Shown here one piece after another: positions 1 to 11,814 of a DNA stretch of 64,000 bases. Source of the DNA: Microcebus murinus. Lineage: Eukaryota > Chordata > Mammalia > Primates > Cheirogaleidae. The translations under genes were made by a program, and so were the position numbers. Numbering within the stretch: the first letter of the stretch is position 1; each line of letters opens with the position of its first letter. The stretch covers positions 45,833,400 through 45,897,399 of the forward strand of contig NC_134116.1 of the NCBI RefSeq assembly GCF_040939455.1, in the 5' to 3' direction. The notes under the pieces are model-generated. The model saw nothing but the letters and a program-made list of their open reading frames with translations. It did no database searches and was not told the DNA's origin.

Positions 1-300
1 TGGTTTGCTGTCATTAAGTCTACAGTTATGGCCATTGTCAAAGTTCACAGCATTTCTCCAAGGTGCAACCATAGCTGTGATGCCTAATGAAGTCTACACT
101 GAGGCTATAATGCTCAAGGTCAAAGAAGTTATGATCTGAATCTGGAAGAAAATGTCCAGAGTTTTGACAAAACAGATGGAACATCTTCCAGTACTGCAGA
201 GGTTGAAGCCCTGATGCACTAATTGCATGATTAGACAATGTCTCAGAAAGTCTGTAGTGGAGAAAATAAGAAAACAAACATCATCATCACCACTTGATAT
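1..300. other. unassigned sequence, possibly an old processed-gene remnant
   Basis: I recognise no repeat here. The base composition is more balanced than in the sequence that follows. A 79-codon frame is open on the minus strand at 38-277, and short coding-looking stretches also occur on the plus strand around 140-260 but are cut by stop codons. This could be the eroded end of a processed pseudogene entering from the left, or chance. I assign no function. Confidence 0.25.
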
Positions 301-1639
301 TTTTTGGGTTTTTTTTTTAACGTTATAAAAAAGTTTTCAAGCATACATAAAAGTTGAAAGAATTTTTAGTGAACATTATATAACCACTACATTGATACTC
401 CTGCCAATATTTTACTGTTTTACTGTATTTGCTTAACCACATCTCTACCCATCTATCCATCCAGATTCTGGTTTTTTGATACATTTTAAAGCACACTTTT
501 GCCTACATTCTTTTCAGCATGCATAACATTAAAACTAGAGTGAATGGGAGTATTTTTGGAAGTGAGGAGTATTAAAATAGCAATTTTCTCTTTTATTTCT
601 TGTGTAATAAAAAATCTTGTTTTATGGTTATTGCTTTCTTTGATTTTTTCTAAGAAAGGTTTGTTGTACCTTATTGTTCTGGATTTCATCATTTACCTTC
701 AAATTCAGATTGTTCTCCACAACTCCTTAAAGGACTTGGTGACCTTATTCATATTCTACTTCTTTACTGAAACTTCTATTTTTATTATGGGTAGCTCTAA
801 TATTGATTAGCAACCTGGATGCTAACTCAGAACTTGTTATGACCTAGACACAATTTACTTGTGAGATTATTGGGAGGCAACACTCCATGGCATTTCTTCA
901 CTTCAGTTTGGCTTATCTTGTCAAAGATTTTTGAATAACAAACAGCTTCAGCAACTCTGTCCCTCTGCGTTAGAAGACTGATTTGTTTCCTGCCCAGTAT
1001 AGTATAGAGAATATCTTCCTGCCTGAAAACATTTCACTTTGTTAAAGTTTTCTTCCTCTACACAGAGATTTGCTTACATTCCAGGGTAACAAGAAAATGA
1101 TTCCTCTGGGAGCAAATGTTGGCCAAGGTTGCTAGAGCCACCTTTATTTGATGTGTCCTGGACACAGTGTACCATAGCTGTGTGCTCAACATCCACCTGT
1201 GCCTGCTTTAACATGTTACAGCATCTCTCACACCATTCATTCTTCACTAAATTACCTTTCAGTGTGTCATCCAACACCTGATTTCTCTTTCCTTCATCTC
1301 ATGCCTTTGGCTCACAACTTAACTTACCTGTTGCCCTTATCTTAAAATTTCTTCAATACCTTGTGCAACTGCTGCACCCGTACTATAAATATCCTATTCA
1401 TACAACAAGCTGATATCTCTACTCTTGTGCTTAGACTTTTGGACTCTGCTAGCAGAAAAGTGGAAGGTAGGGTTGACATTTAAGGACTGTGATGACTTTA
1501 GCTGGGTCATCAATCCTACCAGCAATTTTATATTATTTTGCTCTTTTGTTTGTTTGTTTGTTTATTTAATCTTGCTCTAAATCCTTTTCTTTTGCACTCC
1601 TTCTATAAGCTATAAAATCTATCAATGTTTCCTCATGAC
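301..1639. other. mostly unassigned AT-rich sequence with a possible old L1 3' fragment
   Basis: Bases about 318-500 resemble the 3' region of an old L1M-type LINE (a motif like AGCATACATAAAAGTTGAAAG followed by a poorly conserved stretch), but the match is weak. A short GTTT microsatellite lies near 1548-1565. I see nothing assignable in the rest; the open frames at 544-810 and 1074-1277 have no recognisable domain and are probably chance. Confidence 0.3.
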
Positions 1640-1835
1640 TTTCAAGCTAAAATCCAGACTTCTTAGAATAGTTAACTTTCTACATGGTCTGGTTTCAGAT
1701 TGGAATGCAAGGCTAATCATACTTCACCAATACAAATGACTTGCAGTTCCCCAAGTAAGGGGTGATCTGTCATGTCTGATGTTTTGCAAATGCTTTTCTT
1801 CTCTATGGATTGCACAGCTCTTTCCATCTAGTGGA
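1640..1835 (+). mobile_element. L2 LINE fragment (3' portion)
   Basis: The order of motifs follows the 3' part of the ancient L2 LINE: AAATCCAGACTTCTTAG, then a diverged segment, ACTTGCAGTTCCCC, and TTTGCAAATGCTTTTCTTCTC. Divergence is high, as expected for a pan-mammalian repeat that has been inactive for over 100 million years. The reading frame is destroyed. Edges are approximate. Confidence 0.6.
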
Positions 1836-2954
1836 GGTGTATTAATGCTTCCAAACTTGGTTCAAACATCAACAACTCCTAGCATGGCTTTGAGGACAGA
1901 TCTACCTTGATTCAATTCCTTACTTAGCTCAGACAAGGTACTTAACATCTATAAATTGTGTATTCTTACAGAATGTATATAATTATGCTTTTTAAGTTTG
2001 TCGTATTAGAGAAATAATAGTTACGCTTTACAGGTAATGGATATATTACCCACAATGTCACTACACAGTTTACATTTAGCCTTCTGTCAAGTCAGATCAC
2101 AAGAAAGTTTTCTTTTGCTTTACTACTTAGTAAATTTTTCATAATAGTCCACATAGATAAACAGCTGGCTTATAAATGCTGTATCTCTATGCACAATAAC
2201 GTTTAAAGTAAAAATAAAAGATTTATTTTTCAACTCAATATTCATAAAGTAGCTACCAAATGACAAGTTCATTTTGAAATTTAGTGTCTTAAAATTTTGT
2301 ATCTCTTAAAAATTGGTACACTTTCCTCCATCACACAAAATGAATTATGTAACTCTGGAATGCCAGAATTTAGAACTAAAGTTAGTGTATAAAAATGATA
2401 ACTACATTCCCTTCACAGATGCCTTTTTTTAACATTGATTTGATTTTTCTCTATGTATTTTAATAACCTTTTACTTTAATACTCAATATTTTTAGAAATA
2501 GGTAGACATTCACAGGGAAATAAACAGGAAATAACTAATTCTGTTTTGAAAGTACAGTGTATACCTTCAAGCAATTTGTTATTCAAAATGTTCAAAATCA
2601 TCTTAGATTAAAATGAGTAGCATAAAAACACTGAACTTGATAATGACATTTCAAAAAATAAAGGATGACTTTGATGAAAGCATTTATGATTTAAAATTCT
2701 CCTGATAGTAACAAAATGTAACCCTGTTTAAAATGTTTTCAAATAAATTTCATTTGAGCCTAAAAACATTTCTGTTGAGAGAAGTAATAATAAGATCCCA
2801 CCCGCTGATTCCCTCCATAGATTTTACCAGAAACTTTAAAATCCCAAGGTGTTTTATAATATGAGCACTGTCCATTTGAATAAATATAAAGTATTAATTA
2901 ATTTGCTGGTCTTTGGATTGGCTGGAAATTCTTACTGATTTACCTGCTTAAGAA
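1836..2954. other. AT-rich sequence with no assignable feature
   Basis: About 1.1 kb with no open frame of note, no clear repeat and no tandem structure. Ancient repeats too diverged to recognise by eye may be present. Confidence 0.4.
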
Positions 2955-3135
2955 TGTTTGGAAAGTTGCTTCACTTCTAGGTGCCTCAGCTTCTCCATCT
3001 GTGAAATGGAGATAATAAAATATCTACAAGATGGTGCTACTATAATAATTAAATAAGATAGCACAGGTTAAAAAAGAACTTACAAGAGTGTCTGATATTT
3101 AAAATGTGTCAATACTATTAGCTATTTTTATTTCA
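2955..3135 (+). mobile_element. MIR SINE
   Basis: Reads in MIR order: GGTGCCTCAGCTTCTCCATCTG, AAATGGAGATAATAAAATAT, a deletion-prone middle, then AATTAAATAAGATAGCACAGG and a degenerate 3' tail. This is the core and right part of the tRNA-derived MIR SINE; the tRNA-like head is not clear. High divergence is typical of the family. Confidence 0.7.
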
Positions 3136-4199
3136 GGTTCTGAAATTTAAAAAAAAACTGTACTGAATTATCAATGTCTGCCAGGGGTAGAGAGAGGGAA
3201 AAGGTAGTTATTGTATGTAATCTAGAATAATACTGGAAGCAGAGAGGCTGGTTGAGAGGATGTGATGTCAGGGTAAAGCAGTATAGAAATTATTACAAAA
3301 CACTTGCTTGGGGGAAGACAAGTTATAAATATATGTGATTTTTATTAAGTAATAAAATAATGGCAACTTTCTGAGCCATTGAAAAAATTCCCATATGTTT
3401 ACATTTAAAGACTCTTTCTAACAAATGTCCATTTCTTTGAGAGTTGAGAAAAGCCAAGAATGTGCTATGAATATCAAGAATCCAGTATTGGGGTGGTATT
3501 TTTTGCTGCTGTTGTTAGCACTTTTAGTTTAAGATGCCTTGAATTGAAATAAGATCTGAAAGAAGAATTGAAATAAGATTAAAGATGATATAAAAATATA
3601 TGAAATTAGTGAAAACTCTGGCATAATAGAATGCAAATAGTACAGAAACAACATGACCCTTGAGAGACCTATATCAATTCAAAAATATTGTTTATCTAAA
3701 TAAATCTCTGGTGTGGTCCATTGACTGACTTTCTGACATCACAAGTATGAGATTTAGTAAGATATGACACATGCAGTACAGATGCCAAGGAAAAAGAGAA
3801 TTTAACATTGTTTCATTATTTTTACCAAGAAGATATAATTGAAATGCAAGGATATTATTTTAAATATTATAGTTAGAAGTGAAATAGAAAATAGTTGAAT
3901 TGGAAGTGTAAGCTATTCTGAACTAACATAATGTATAATTAGCCTCCAAATTCTAGTTTGTAATGTAAATTTTATTCTTCAAATTTTGAGATTGTAATGT
4001 ATTATTTTATGTAATGGTAATTATGCTGAATTAAAAACCATTTGCTTGATTCTCTCTTCAGTCCTTCATTCCCAGAATTACTACAACCAAACCCTCTACT
4101 AGGAGGCTTGCTAGTGAAGCAGGAAGAGACACGATCCACAGTTTATACCCTGTTTCAAACCCTTTAAATAACATACACTAGGACAAATTGCCATGATTT
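3136..4199. other. AT-rich sequence with no assignable feature
   Basis: No open frame, no clear interspersed repeat. A short local duplication (GAATTGAAATAAGAT-type) occurs near 3540-3580. Confidence 0.4.
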
Positions 4200-4315
4200 G
4201 TCAGAGCTTCTGTGTTCCAACTTGTATAATGGGGATTATAGTCCATACCTATACCCCCAAAGACCTACTATAATCGAAGCATTGTATAGAGTAAGAGCTC
4301 AATAAATGTTTTAGA
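4200..4315 (+). mobile_element. MIR SINE fragment
   Basis: Contains the MIR core and right end: TGTATAATGGGGATTATAGT, then TAGAGTAAGAGCTCAATAAATGTT. The last motif is the usual MIR/L2-type 3' end. The 5' half is absent or unrecognisable. Confidence 0.65.
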
Positions 4316-4429
4316 GATATGCATTTCACAGTTGAGACATTTTTGTGCAATGGAAAGAGAAAAATAGTAGAGTCCATTAAACTTTGTTTTGCTCCATGCT
4401 CTTTCTGTGGCCTCAGGAATATTAATGAC

Positions 4430-4580
4430 TGCTCCTAAAATTCAGGTACCTCATTTGTAAAAGTGGAGCTATTCATACGTACATCAAAAAAGTACTGTGG
4501 CCATTAGGGTAATGTGTGTAAACCGCCCAACACTGCTCTTGACTTAGACAGTGGGCTCTCAATTCATGGTCTCACTTCTT
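4430..4580 (+). mobile_element. MIR SINE fragment
   Basis: A second MIR in the same orientation, about 120 bases downstream of the first: CTCATTTGTAAAAGTGGAGC, then GTAATGTGTGTAAACCGCCC and ACAGTGGGCTCTCAATTCA, which follow the MIR consensus order. Strongly diverged. Confidence 0.6.
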
Positions 4581-4877
4581 TTTACTAAATTACCCTGTAG
4601 AAACTCTTAAATAAGCTAACCTATGTGTGGTCTTAAAAGTGAATTTAAATAAATATTTAATCATTTAGTTTCTGTTTTTAAAAATTACAGGTATGAACGA
4701 AATTTTATATGCCAGAGTATAAAATTTCAGTAGTGCTACTGGTATTTGTTTTCTAGTTCAGAACATCATTTTTTTTCCCTCCAAGGTGTAGGATAAGGGG
4801 AGATTTGTTATTGTGTTCCTAGGATGGGAACTCTCTTAGCCTGGAGACAGGATAAACAAGTGTTTGTGATACTCCAA

Positions 4878-5095
4878 GTGATAATAATAACAATAATAAT
4901 GGTAATCTAAAAATAGTGGAGCACTAAAGATATCAAAGGAGTTGTTCAAAGCATTTAACATGTATTTTCCAATGTAATATTCTCAACAGCCTTAGAATAG
5001 CTACTTTTAACCCTCATTTTAAAGATGAATACTTTAAGGGCAGAAAAGTTAAGTAACTTGCCTAAATTCACACTGTAAGGCAAGTTATTCATCCT
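4878..5095 (-). mobile_element. MIR SINE
   Basis: Antisense MIR: ATAATAATGGTAATCTAAAA, then AAAGCATTTAACATGTATT, ACCCTCATTTTAAAGATGAA and AAGTTAAGTAACTTGCC in the expected antisense order. One of the better preserved MIR copies in the window. An unrelated poly-A tract follows 60 bases later. Confidence 0.75.
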
Positions 5096-5153
5096 TGTGA
5101 AAAAGGTGGGGATTAATAGGAGAACAGGATGTCAGAAATCTAAAGAAAATACT

Positions 5154-5154
<1 letters not shown>

Positions 5155-5181
<27 letters not shown>
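5155..5181. repeat. poly-A tract (about 27 A)
   Basis: An uninterrupted A run. The sequence immediately upstream (about 5100-5150) does not resemble a SINE or LINE 3' end, so this is either the tail of an unrecognised retrocopy or a simple-sequence expansion. It is likely to be length-polymorphic. Confidence 0.85.
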
Positions 5182-5184
<3 letters not shown>

Positions 5185-5714
5185 AGAATAGGGGTCTCAT
5201 AACTACCATTTTTTTTATGCTGGCTTTCAAAAGAAAGCTCAGAGTGTTTTTGTCTGTTTTTATAATAACCACTATCACTATCACCACTTACTTATCTTCA
5301 ATTTTCTTTTCTTCAGGCTCCAATTGGGATTGGGTAATCATGTCTCCATTGAAGAAGTTGTTATCACACACTGAGGTCCTCAAATTGGCAAACTCAGTGA
5401 CCAGTTCTCAAATAGCCTCTAAAGTCTGAGTAGCACTGGCCTGGTGGATGCCCACATGAACTTCCTTCTGTGTGAATACTTTCCACTCTTGATTTTCTTT
5501 TGCACTGGTCATTTGCCCATCTCCTTTGCTGGCTCTTCCTCCTCTTTGTACCACTGAAACTTAAACTATTCTAAAACTTTCCCATCTTCTACACTATGCT
5601 CAAGCAACATCACTCAATCACAAGATACTACATTTTCCTTCTATGATAACAATTCTAAAATATAGATCCCATGAATAAGTTCTTACCTGCCCTACAGCAC
5701 ACCAACACTTGCAT
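5182..5714. other. unassigned sequence
   Basis: A 70-codon frame is open at 5217-5429 but shows no domain; its hydrophobic start is explained by T-rich DNA. I see no repeat I can name. Confidence 0.35.
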
Positions 5715-6145
5715 CCTCCTGTATTGCAGATAATGGCACTGCAATCTACCCACTTGTTTAGATCAAACTCCTAGGAGTCATGCTTAATTTTACTTTTTTT
5801 CTTCACATTTACCTTTAAGGCTAGTCACCACCCCCTTTAAACTGTAATGTACATATAACCATTTCTTAGTATTTCCACAGCTATACTAAAGTGCAGCGGT
5901 CTAGCCACTGGTTTCCCTGCTTCCTCTATTTCCCCTACACAGTCCCTTCTCCAAATTGCAACTAGAGTCATCTTCTCAGATCTGCTGTTAGGTCACATTG
6001 CAATAGAACAAAATTAAAACTTCTTACCTGGTTTGTAAGTAAGGAAACCAGACTGCCCGGGTTAGTCTTTATTTACATGGATTGTCCTAAATGGCTCTAG
6101 CCTTTTACTCTCAGTGCCTTTTTATGTCTTGTTAATAGTGTCCCT
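5715..6145 (+). mobile_element. L2 LINE fragment
   Basis: Matches the distal L2 ORF2 and 3' region in order: CACTGCAATCTACCCACTTG, CTAGGAGTCATGCTTAATTT, TGGTTTCCCTGCTTCC, CTCCAAATTGCAACTAGAGTCATC, then a region corresponding to the recycled LINE terminus. The coding frame is lost. Edges are approximate. Confidence 0.65.
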
Positions 6146-6444
6146 TTCACTCTAAAAATCTGTTAGGGGGTCTGATACAACTAAGATGCACACTGAAGCA
6201 AAGTAATAAAATGATCCTCCTATTTAACACACGCTTTTAGAGATGAATAGAGAAATACTATGTGAGATGTTTATATCACAGCTGTAATGAAGCCCTGACA
6301 TAATAATTGAACTGGCAGTTCAGCTGAGGCTCACAACTATTCATTAGAGATGAGGGCCTCTGAGTTGATTAAAAAGAGATTTCAAAGAAATCTCTAAGTG
6401 ATTCTTATCTGGTTTCAAAAAGGATATGAAAAGCATAAAATGGG
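6146..6444. other. unassigned sequence upstream of the MLT1 LTR
   Basis: About 300 bases with no recognised element. There is a small inverted repeat near 6374-6396 (AGAGATTTC / GAAATCTCT). Confidence 0.35.
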
Positions 6445-6583
6445 TGTGGTAGAGAGAATAAAAGCCCCACAAAAATATTCTCATCCTAATCCCTGGAATT
6501 TGTGAACACTTCATAGATGTGATTAAGCTAAGGACTTTGAGATGGGGAAATTAGTCTGAATCATTCAAGTGGGCCCAATGTAT

Positions 6584-7846
6584 TTAGGTTGGTACAAAAG
6601 TAATTGTGGTTTTAGCACTGTTGAAATTTGCCATTTGATATTGGAATACATTCTTAAACAAATGTGATTATGTTATACATCATTTAAATGCACATTTCTC
6701 ACTTTATATTTTTTGTTAATGACTGATTACTTGCTATTTATTTTATATTTATTTTAGACTATGGAAATAATATTAGACAAAAAGAAAATTCCAGTGATTT
6801 TCTTATTCAAGTTCAAAATGGGTCGTAAAGCAGCAGAGACAACTCACAACATCAACAATGCATTTGGCCCAGAACCTGCTAACAAATGAACAGTACAGTT
6901 GTGGTTCAAGAAGTTTTGCAAAGGAGAGGAGAGCCTTGAAGATGAGGAGCCAGTGAGGTTGACAACTACCAATTGAGAGCAATCGTCGAAGATAATCCTC
7001 TTACGACTGTATGAGAAGTTGCCGAAGAACTCAACATTGATCATTGTGTGGTTGTTCGGCATTTGCAGCAAACTGGAAAGCCGAAAAAGCTCGATAAGTG
7101 GATGCCTCATGAGCTGACTAAAAATCAAAAAGTTCTTGTTTTGAAGTGTCGTCTCCTCTTCTTGTATGCAACAACAAACCATTTCTTGATCGGATTGTGA
7201 CATGCCACAAACAGTGGATTATATATGACAACCAGTGACAACCAACTCTGTGGGTGGACCCAGAAGAAGCTTCAAAAAACTTCCCAAAGCCAAACTTGCA
7301 TGAAAAAAACGTCAGGGTCACCGTTTGATGGTCTTCTGTTGATCTGATCCACTACAGCTTTCTGTAGTGAAACCATTACATCTGAGAAGTTTGCTCAGTG
7401 AATGGTTGATATGCACTGAGAACTACAATGCCTGAAGCCAACAGTGATCAATAGAAACAGCCCAATTCTTCTCCATGACAACACCCAACTACACGTTACA
7501 CAACCACTGCTTCAAAAGTTGAATAAATTGGGCTACGAAGTTTTGCCTCATCTGCTATATTCTCCTGAGCTTTTGCCAACTGACTACTACTTCTTCAAGC
7601 ATCTTGACAACATTTTATGGGGGAAAATGCTTCCACAACCAGCAGGATGCAGAAAATGCTTTCCAAGAGTTCTTAGAGTCCTGAAGCATGGATTTTTATG
7701 CTACAGGAATAAACAAATATTTCTTGTTGGCAAGAATGTGTTGATTGTAATGGTTCCTATTTTGATTAATAAAGATGTGTTTGAGCCTACTTATAATGAT
7801 CTAAAATTCACGGTCCAAAATTGCAATTATTTTTGCAGCAACCTAA
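6584..7846 (+). mobile_element. Hsmar1-like mariner DNA transposon, near full length, transposase decayed
   Basis: The element is 1263 bp, close to the roughly 1.29 kb of Hsmar1. It starts with the inverted repeat TTAGGTTGGTACAAAAGTAA and ends with TTATTTTTGCAGCAACCTAA, flanked by the TA target duplication (6581-6582 and 7847-7848), with one extra T at the left edge. The interior aligns by eye with the Hsmar1 transposase: start near 6760 (MEIILDKKKI), the FKMGRKAAETT helix-turn-helix region at 6817-6850, and a catalytic C-terminal part at 7444-7630. Frameshifts and stops are frequent. The first catalytic Asp of the TCD motif is replaced (TCH near 7200), whereas the last two Asp remain with a 34-residue spacing (HDN near 7480, PTDYY near 7585). 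This is a dead cut-and-paste transposon inserted in the MLT1 LTR. Confidence 0.92.
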
Positions 7847-7940
7847 TAATCACACAGGCCCCTAAAATGTAGAGAAATTTTCCTAGCTATAGTCAGAGCG
7901 AGATGTGACTACAGAAGAATGTTCAGAAAAAAGCATCATT

Positions 7941-8274
<334 letters not shown>

Positions 8275-8518
8275 GCAATGTTGCTGACTTTGAAGATGCA
8301 GGAAGGAGGCTACTAGCCAAGAAATGTGCATGGCCTCCAGAAGCTAGAACAGCAAGGAAACATATTCTCTACCTCCAGAAAGGAACACAGCTCTGATAAT
8401 GAGACTAGCTCAGGGAAATCCATGTCAGACTTCTATAGAACTGTAAAATAATAAATTTGTTTTGTTTCAAGCTACTACATTTATATAATTTTTTACATAA
8501 CAATAGAAACCGAATAAA

Positions 8519-9584
8519 ATGAAAAAAGTGGCAAGGTTATAATTTTGTCTTTTCTCAGTCACTGCTAAGATTATGAGCACAATTAATTTAAGGTCCCTGA
8601 GGCCAGTCACAGTTTTATTGCTAGACCTTAGCATATGGCCCTGTCTAAGGTTTAGATGTTTGTACTCCATCGCTGAGGAAGTTTCCATTGATAGCCTCTT
8701 ATAAGAAAAATATCACTGACAACTCATTTGGAGATCTGGGACTCGCTTAGAAGGTCAGGCTGTGCCAAGACAGAGACTTAAACACAACGCATGCTGTCTA
8801 TACCGTCCATGAGTGATGTTGCCAGGTACTCGGGACCTCTGCCCATCCAGGCATTGGGCTTATAGAATCCTGCCTTCCCTTCTCCTGAGCTCAGAGGCTT
8901 TGAGTCTCCATGTTAAACTCCTCATTCACTCCATAGAGTTGAGTTCCCGTAATATCCTAGAACAATTACAAACCCTATGAAGCTCAGTGTACCATAAAAA
9001 AAAAAACAAGTTTATCTACCTATTTTGGGGATCACACTGAGGAATTTTAAAATACCTTGAGGTGGGAAGAAAGAGAGAAGACACTTGATATAAATGGCTA
9101 CATGAGACAGTACCAAGAAAAGGCAGGCAATAACATGAATCACATTTCTTCTATCTTCTCATGGATATTTTAAGTCATTCCAGGTAAGAATACATATTGT
9201 ATGTGTACCTGCCACTCTCATAAAGTCTTACCAGTCCTTCAGTGCTGCTTCAGAGCTCTTGAATTATAGAATGTAGATTTTCTTTTGGCCTGAACTATTG
9301 TTAATAATATTCACTAGAAATTGATTACTCAATGTAAACATTTTATCCAGGTTTCACAGACATTTTACATAATAACTTTAAGAAAATCTGTGGATGAGAT
9401 TTCTAAATTTAATTTCTTCCATTAGTTGATTTTAAATGGTGTCCAGAAATGTACAAAGATGCTCAATTTATTTTTTAATGAGGAGTAGGAATTAGTGCTC
9501 TCTCGCCAGTCAGTCACATCACAACTTACAAAAACCCACTTTTAGTAAGTGTGTAATACCTATGTTAGTCCTATCTTTCTTTTT
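8519..9584. other. unassigned sequence
   Basis: About 1 kb with no recognised repeat except a short A run near 8996-9006. A slightly more GC-rich patch lies at 8730-8900. The minus-strand open frame at 8467-8688 overlaps the LTR end and has no recognisable domain. Confidence 0.35.
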
Positions 9585-9720
9585 TTTTTAATTGACAAAT
9601 AGAAATTATATATACTTATGGCATACAATTTTTTTGAATTATCCATTAGTTAACTTTATGTAATGTTGTTTTTCTTGGTACATCTTCTACCTTCTACACA
9701 TCACTTTTTCTCTCCTCACA
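9585..9720 (-). mobile_element. old L1 3' end (fragment)
   Basis: Antisense L1 3' UTR: a T run, AATTGACAAATAGAAATTATAT, then CTTATGGCATACAATTTTTTTG and a degenerate continuation. It resembles the L1MA/L1PB-type 3' end, different from the lineage-specific young L1s elsewhere in the window. Confidence 0.55.
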
Positions 9721-10397
9721 CGAAAATTCAGCACATTTTGAGAGAATTGCAATAAATATATGTAAATCAAAATCTTGCAAACACATGTTCCCCAGGGTAT
9801 TTAGGGTAGGAGGTTATTAATGAAAAATCAATATAACAAATATTAAGCCATTAAATTGTGAACAAACTTTTCCAAATTACTTAAATCTCATTCTTCTTAT
9901 TGTTTTTCACAGTGCTCTAGGAAGTGAAGAGTGGTTATCTTTATATAGCTTTCTCACTGGTTTCCGCTGCCTGTGCAGTTGGCAGCAGAACCCACACTAA
10001 CTGGTTTATATGAGTAGAAAGAAGGCAGCACCCAGGAGCCTGTTAGGAAAGCAGCAAATTTGGCTCCACCTAGATACACTGAACCAGAATCTGTATTTGA
10101 ACATGAGGTGATGTACACAAATGTTAAATTTTGGGAAATGCTGGTTTAGGATACAAGTCTCTCAAACTGGTACTAATGGGACTAATTATCTGGAATCATG
10201 GAGACTATCATACTTCTCAGCACTGGTATTCTCAGCTGCCACACAGTAGGCAAACACTTTCACGAAACAACTTATCTTCTGCCTACTCCCATCCTCCGTG
10301 GTTTTACCCTTCTTTCTCCTCTGGACCACCCATCCCTGCTCCTTCACTTTCAGTATTTTCCAGTGGGCCACAGTCAGAATAACAAGGGTAATTTAAT
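9721..10397. other. unassigned sequence
   Basis: No named repeat. Overlapping open frames on both strands at 10131-10407 arise in a more GC-balanced, CT-rich patch and show no domain. Possible weak MIR-like pieces are too diverged to call. Confidence 0.3.
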
Positions 10398-10447
10398 AAT
10401 AAGATGATGATGATGATGGGGATGACGACGATGATGATGATGATGAT
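10398..10447. repeat. (GAT)n trinucleotide microsatellite with interruptions
   Basis: About 16 units of ATG/GAT with GGGGATGACGACG interruptions in the middle. Interruptions suggest an older, more stable allele. Confidence 0.85.
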
Positions 10448-10663
10448 AGGATGCTTCTTCCAGCATCTGTGACACAAAAGACACCCTTCAATTCTGCAAA
10501 CAAAGATACAACTTCTTTCAGCATTTTAAAGATACTGCTGCTCATTCTATCCTACCTGGTATACCTCAGGATGTTGAAAATTTGCTTATCTACTTCTTGC
10601 TTGTAAGTTACAGTGTTTAGAAAGCAGTTTTTTTCATTCTCACAGAAAAGGCCCTCATCTTTT

Positions 10664-11072
10664 TTTAATTTATTTCAGCATATTATGGGGGTACAAATGT
10701 TAAGGTTATGTATATTGCCCTTGTCCCCCCTCCCCTCTCTAGTCAGAGCTTCAAGTGTGACCATCCCCAGACAGTGCACCTCACACTTAATGTGTATGTA
10801 TATACCCATCCCCTCCTCCCTCCCAACCTTCCTGACACCTGATAAATGTTATTCCTATATGTCCACTTAGGTGTTGATCAGTGAAACCAATTTGATGGTG
10901 AGTACATGTGATGCTTGTTTTTCCATTCTTGGGATATTTCACTTAGTAGAATGGGTTCCAGCTCTATCCAGGAAAATACAAGAGGTGCAATATCACCATT
11001 GTTTCTTTTAACTGAATAGTACTCCATAGTATACATATACCACATTTTATTAATCCACTCATGTATTGGTGA
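10664..11072 (-). mobile_element. 5'-truncated L1 insertion with perfect target duplication
   Basis: The insert reads antisense: a T run, TTATTTCAGCATATTATGGGG (3' UTR of the lineage-specific L1), then the C-terminal ORF2 region (on the minus strand WYMYTMEYY near 11030). It is bounded by an identical 14-bp duplication GGCCCTCATCTTTT at 10650-10663 and 11073-11086. In element orientation the duplication begins with AAAA, as expected for L1 endonuclease target-primed insertion. Only the last 0.4 kb of L1 is present. Confidence 0.93.
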
Positions 11073-11086
11073 GGCCCTCATCTTTT

Positions 11087-11814
11087 GATACTTATGGCAT
11101 CAGGCTATTCAATTATCTCTGCTCTGCATCATCACTGTTATCATCTTCCTTCCCTGTCACTGTTTCCTATTCTTCGAAGGCTTTAAAACTCAACCTTTGT
11201 CTTCACTGATAGTTAAACACATCATTCAACAGCAACGTTGTTTGACCTTATTTACAATGACTTTTACCTCCACACATTTTAATCTCTCTTTTACAAAACT
11301 GGACCTTGGCATTATCCAAAATTATTATACCTCTGCAAACAGTATTATTTCTAAAGAAAAGATTCTATTGTGTTAGAAAAATCATACAAATCTGCTCACT
11401 TTTCAAAGTTGATCATTTTCCTACAAAAACGTTTAACTCTCTTAATCCTCTCTCTCTATGATACATGCCTTGTGAGATCCCATTTCAGCTCGATTCATGC
11501 TTTGCCTTCTCAGCAACTATATCTAAACAACTGAATGTTCCTGAAGAATGACATCAGATGGCCTGTTTTTACTTTCTACTGCTCATTTTCACTTAGAACT
11601 CATTATCACGGACTTCAAAGGGTCACTCAATTGCTCTAAAATTTTATACATTTTTCCACTCTGTAAATAAACAGTTTTATAGCTTCTTTTTATTCAGTAT
11701 TTCCACATACCCCCTTCACCTCACTTTCAGCCAATGACCTTACCCAGATAAAGAGACAATAAATCTCTTCAGAAAAGAACAGTATTACATTCCTAAGCCA
11801 AACTATGTAAACAA
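11087..11814. other. unassigned sequence
   Basis: C/T-rich but not simple repeat; possible L2-like words occur without a continuous match. No open frame of interest. Confidence 0.3.

Noticed and set aside
5217..5429. Frame starting with a hydrophobic signal-like segment
   Set aside because: The hydrophobicity comes from T-rich DNA; no splice, promoter or homology support.
7444..7872. 142-codon frame as an independent functional gene (a domesticated transposase)
   Set aside because: It is only the C-terminal third of the mariner transposase, becomes frameshifted, and the upstream part is broken; there is no sign of fusion to a host exon.
10131..10407. Overlapping open frames on both strands as a possible gene
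   Set aside because: The frames overlap in different phases and strands, lack any domain and lie in a CT-rich patch where stops are rare by composition.
10398..10447. Regular repeats as a CRISPR-like array
   Set aside because: It is a plain trinucleotide microsatellite without spacers, in mammalian DNA.
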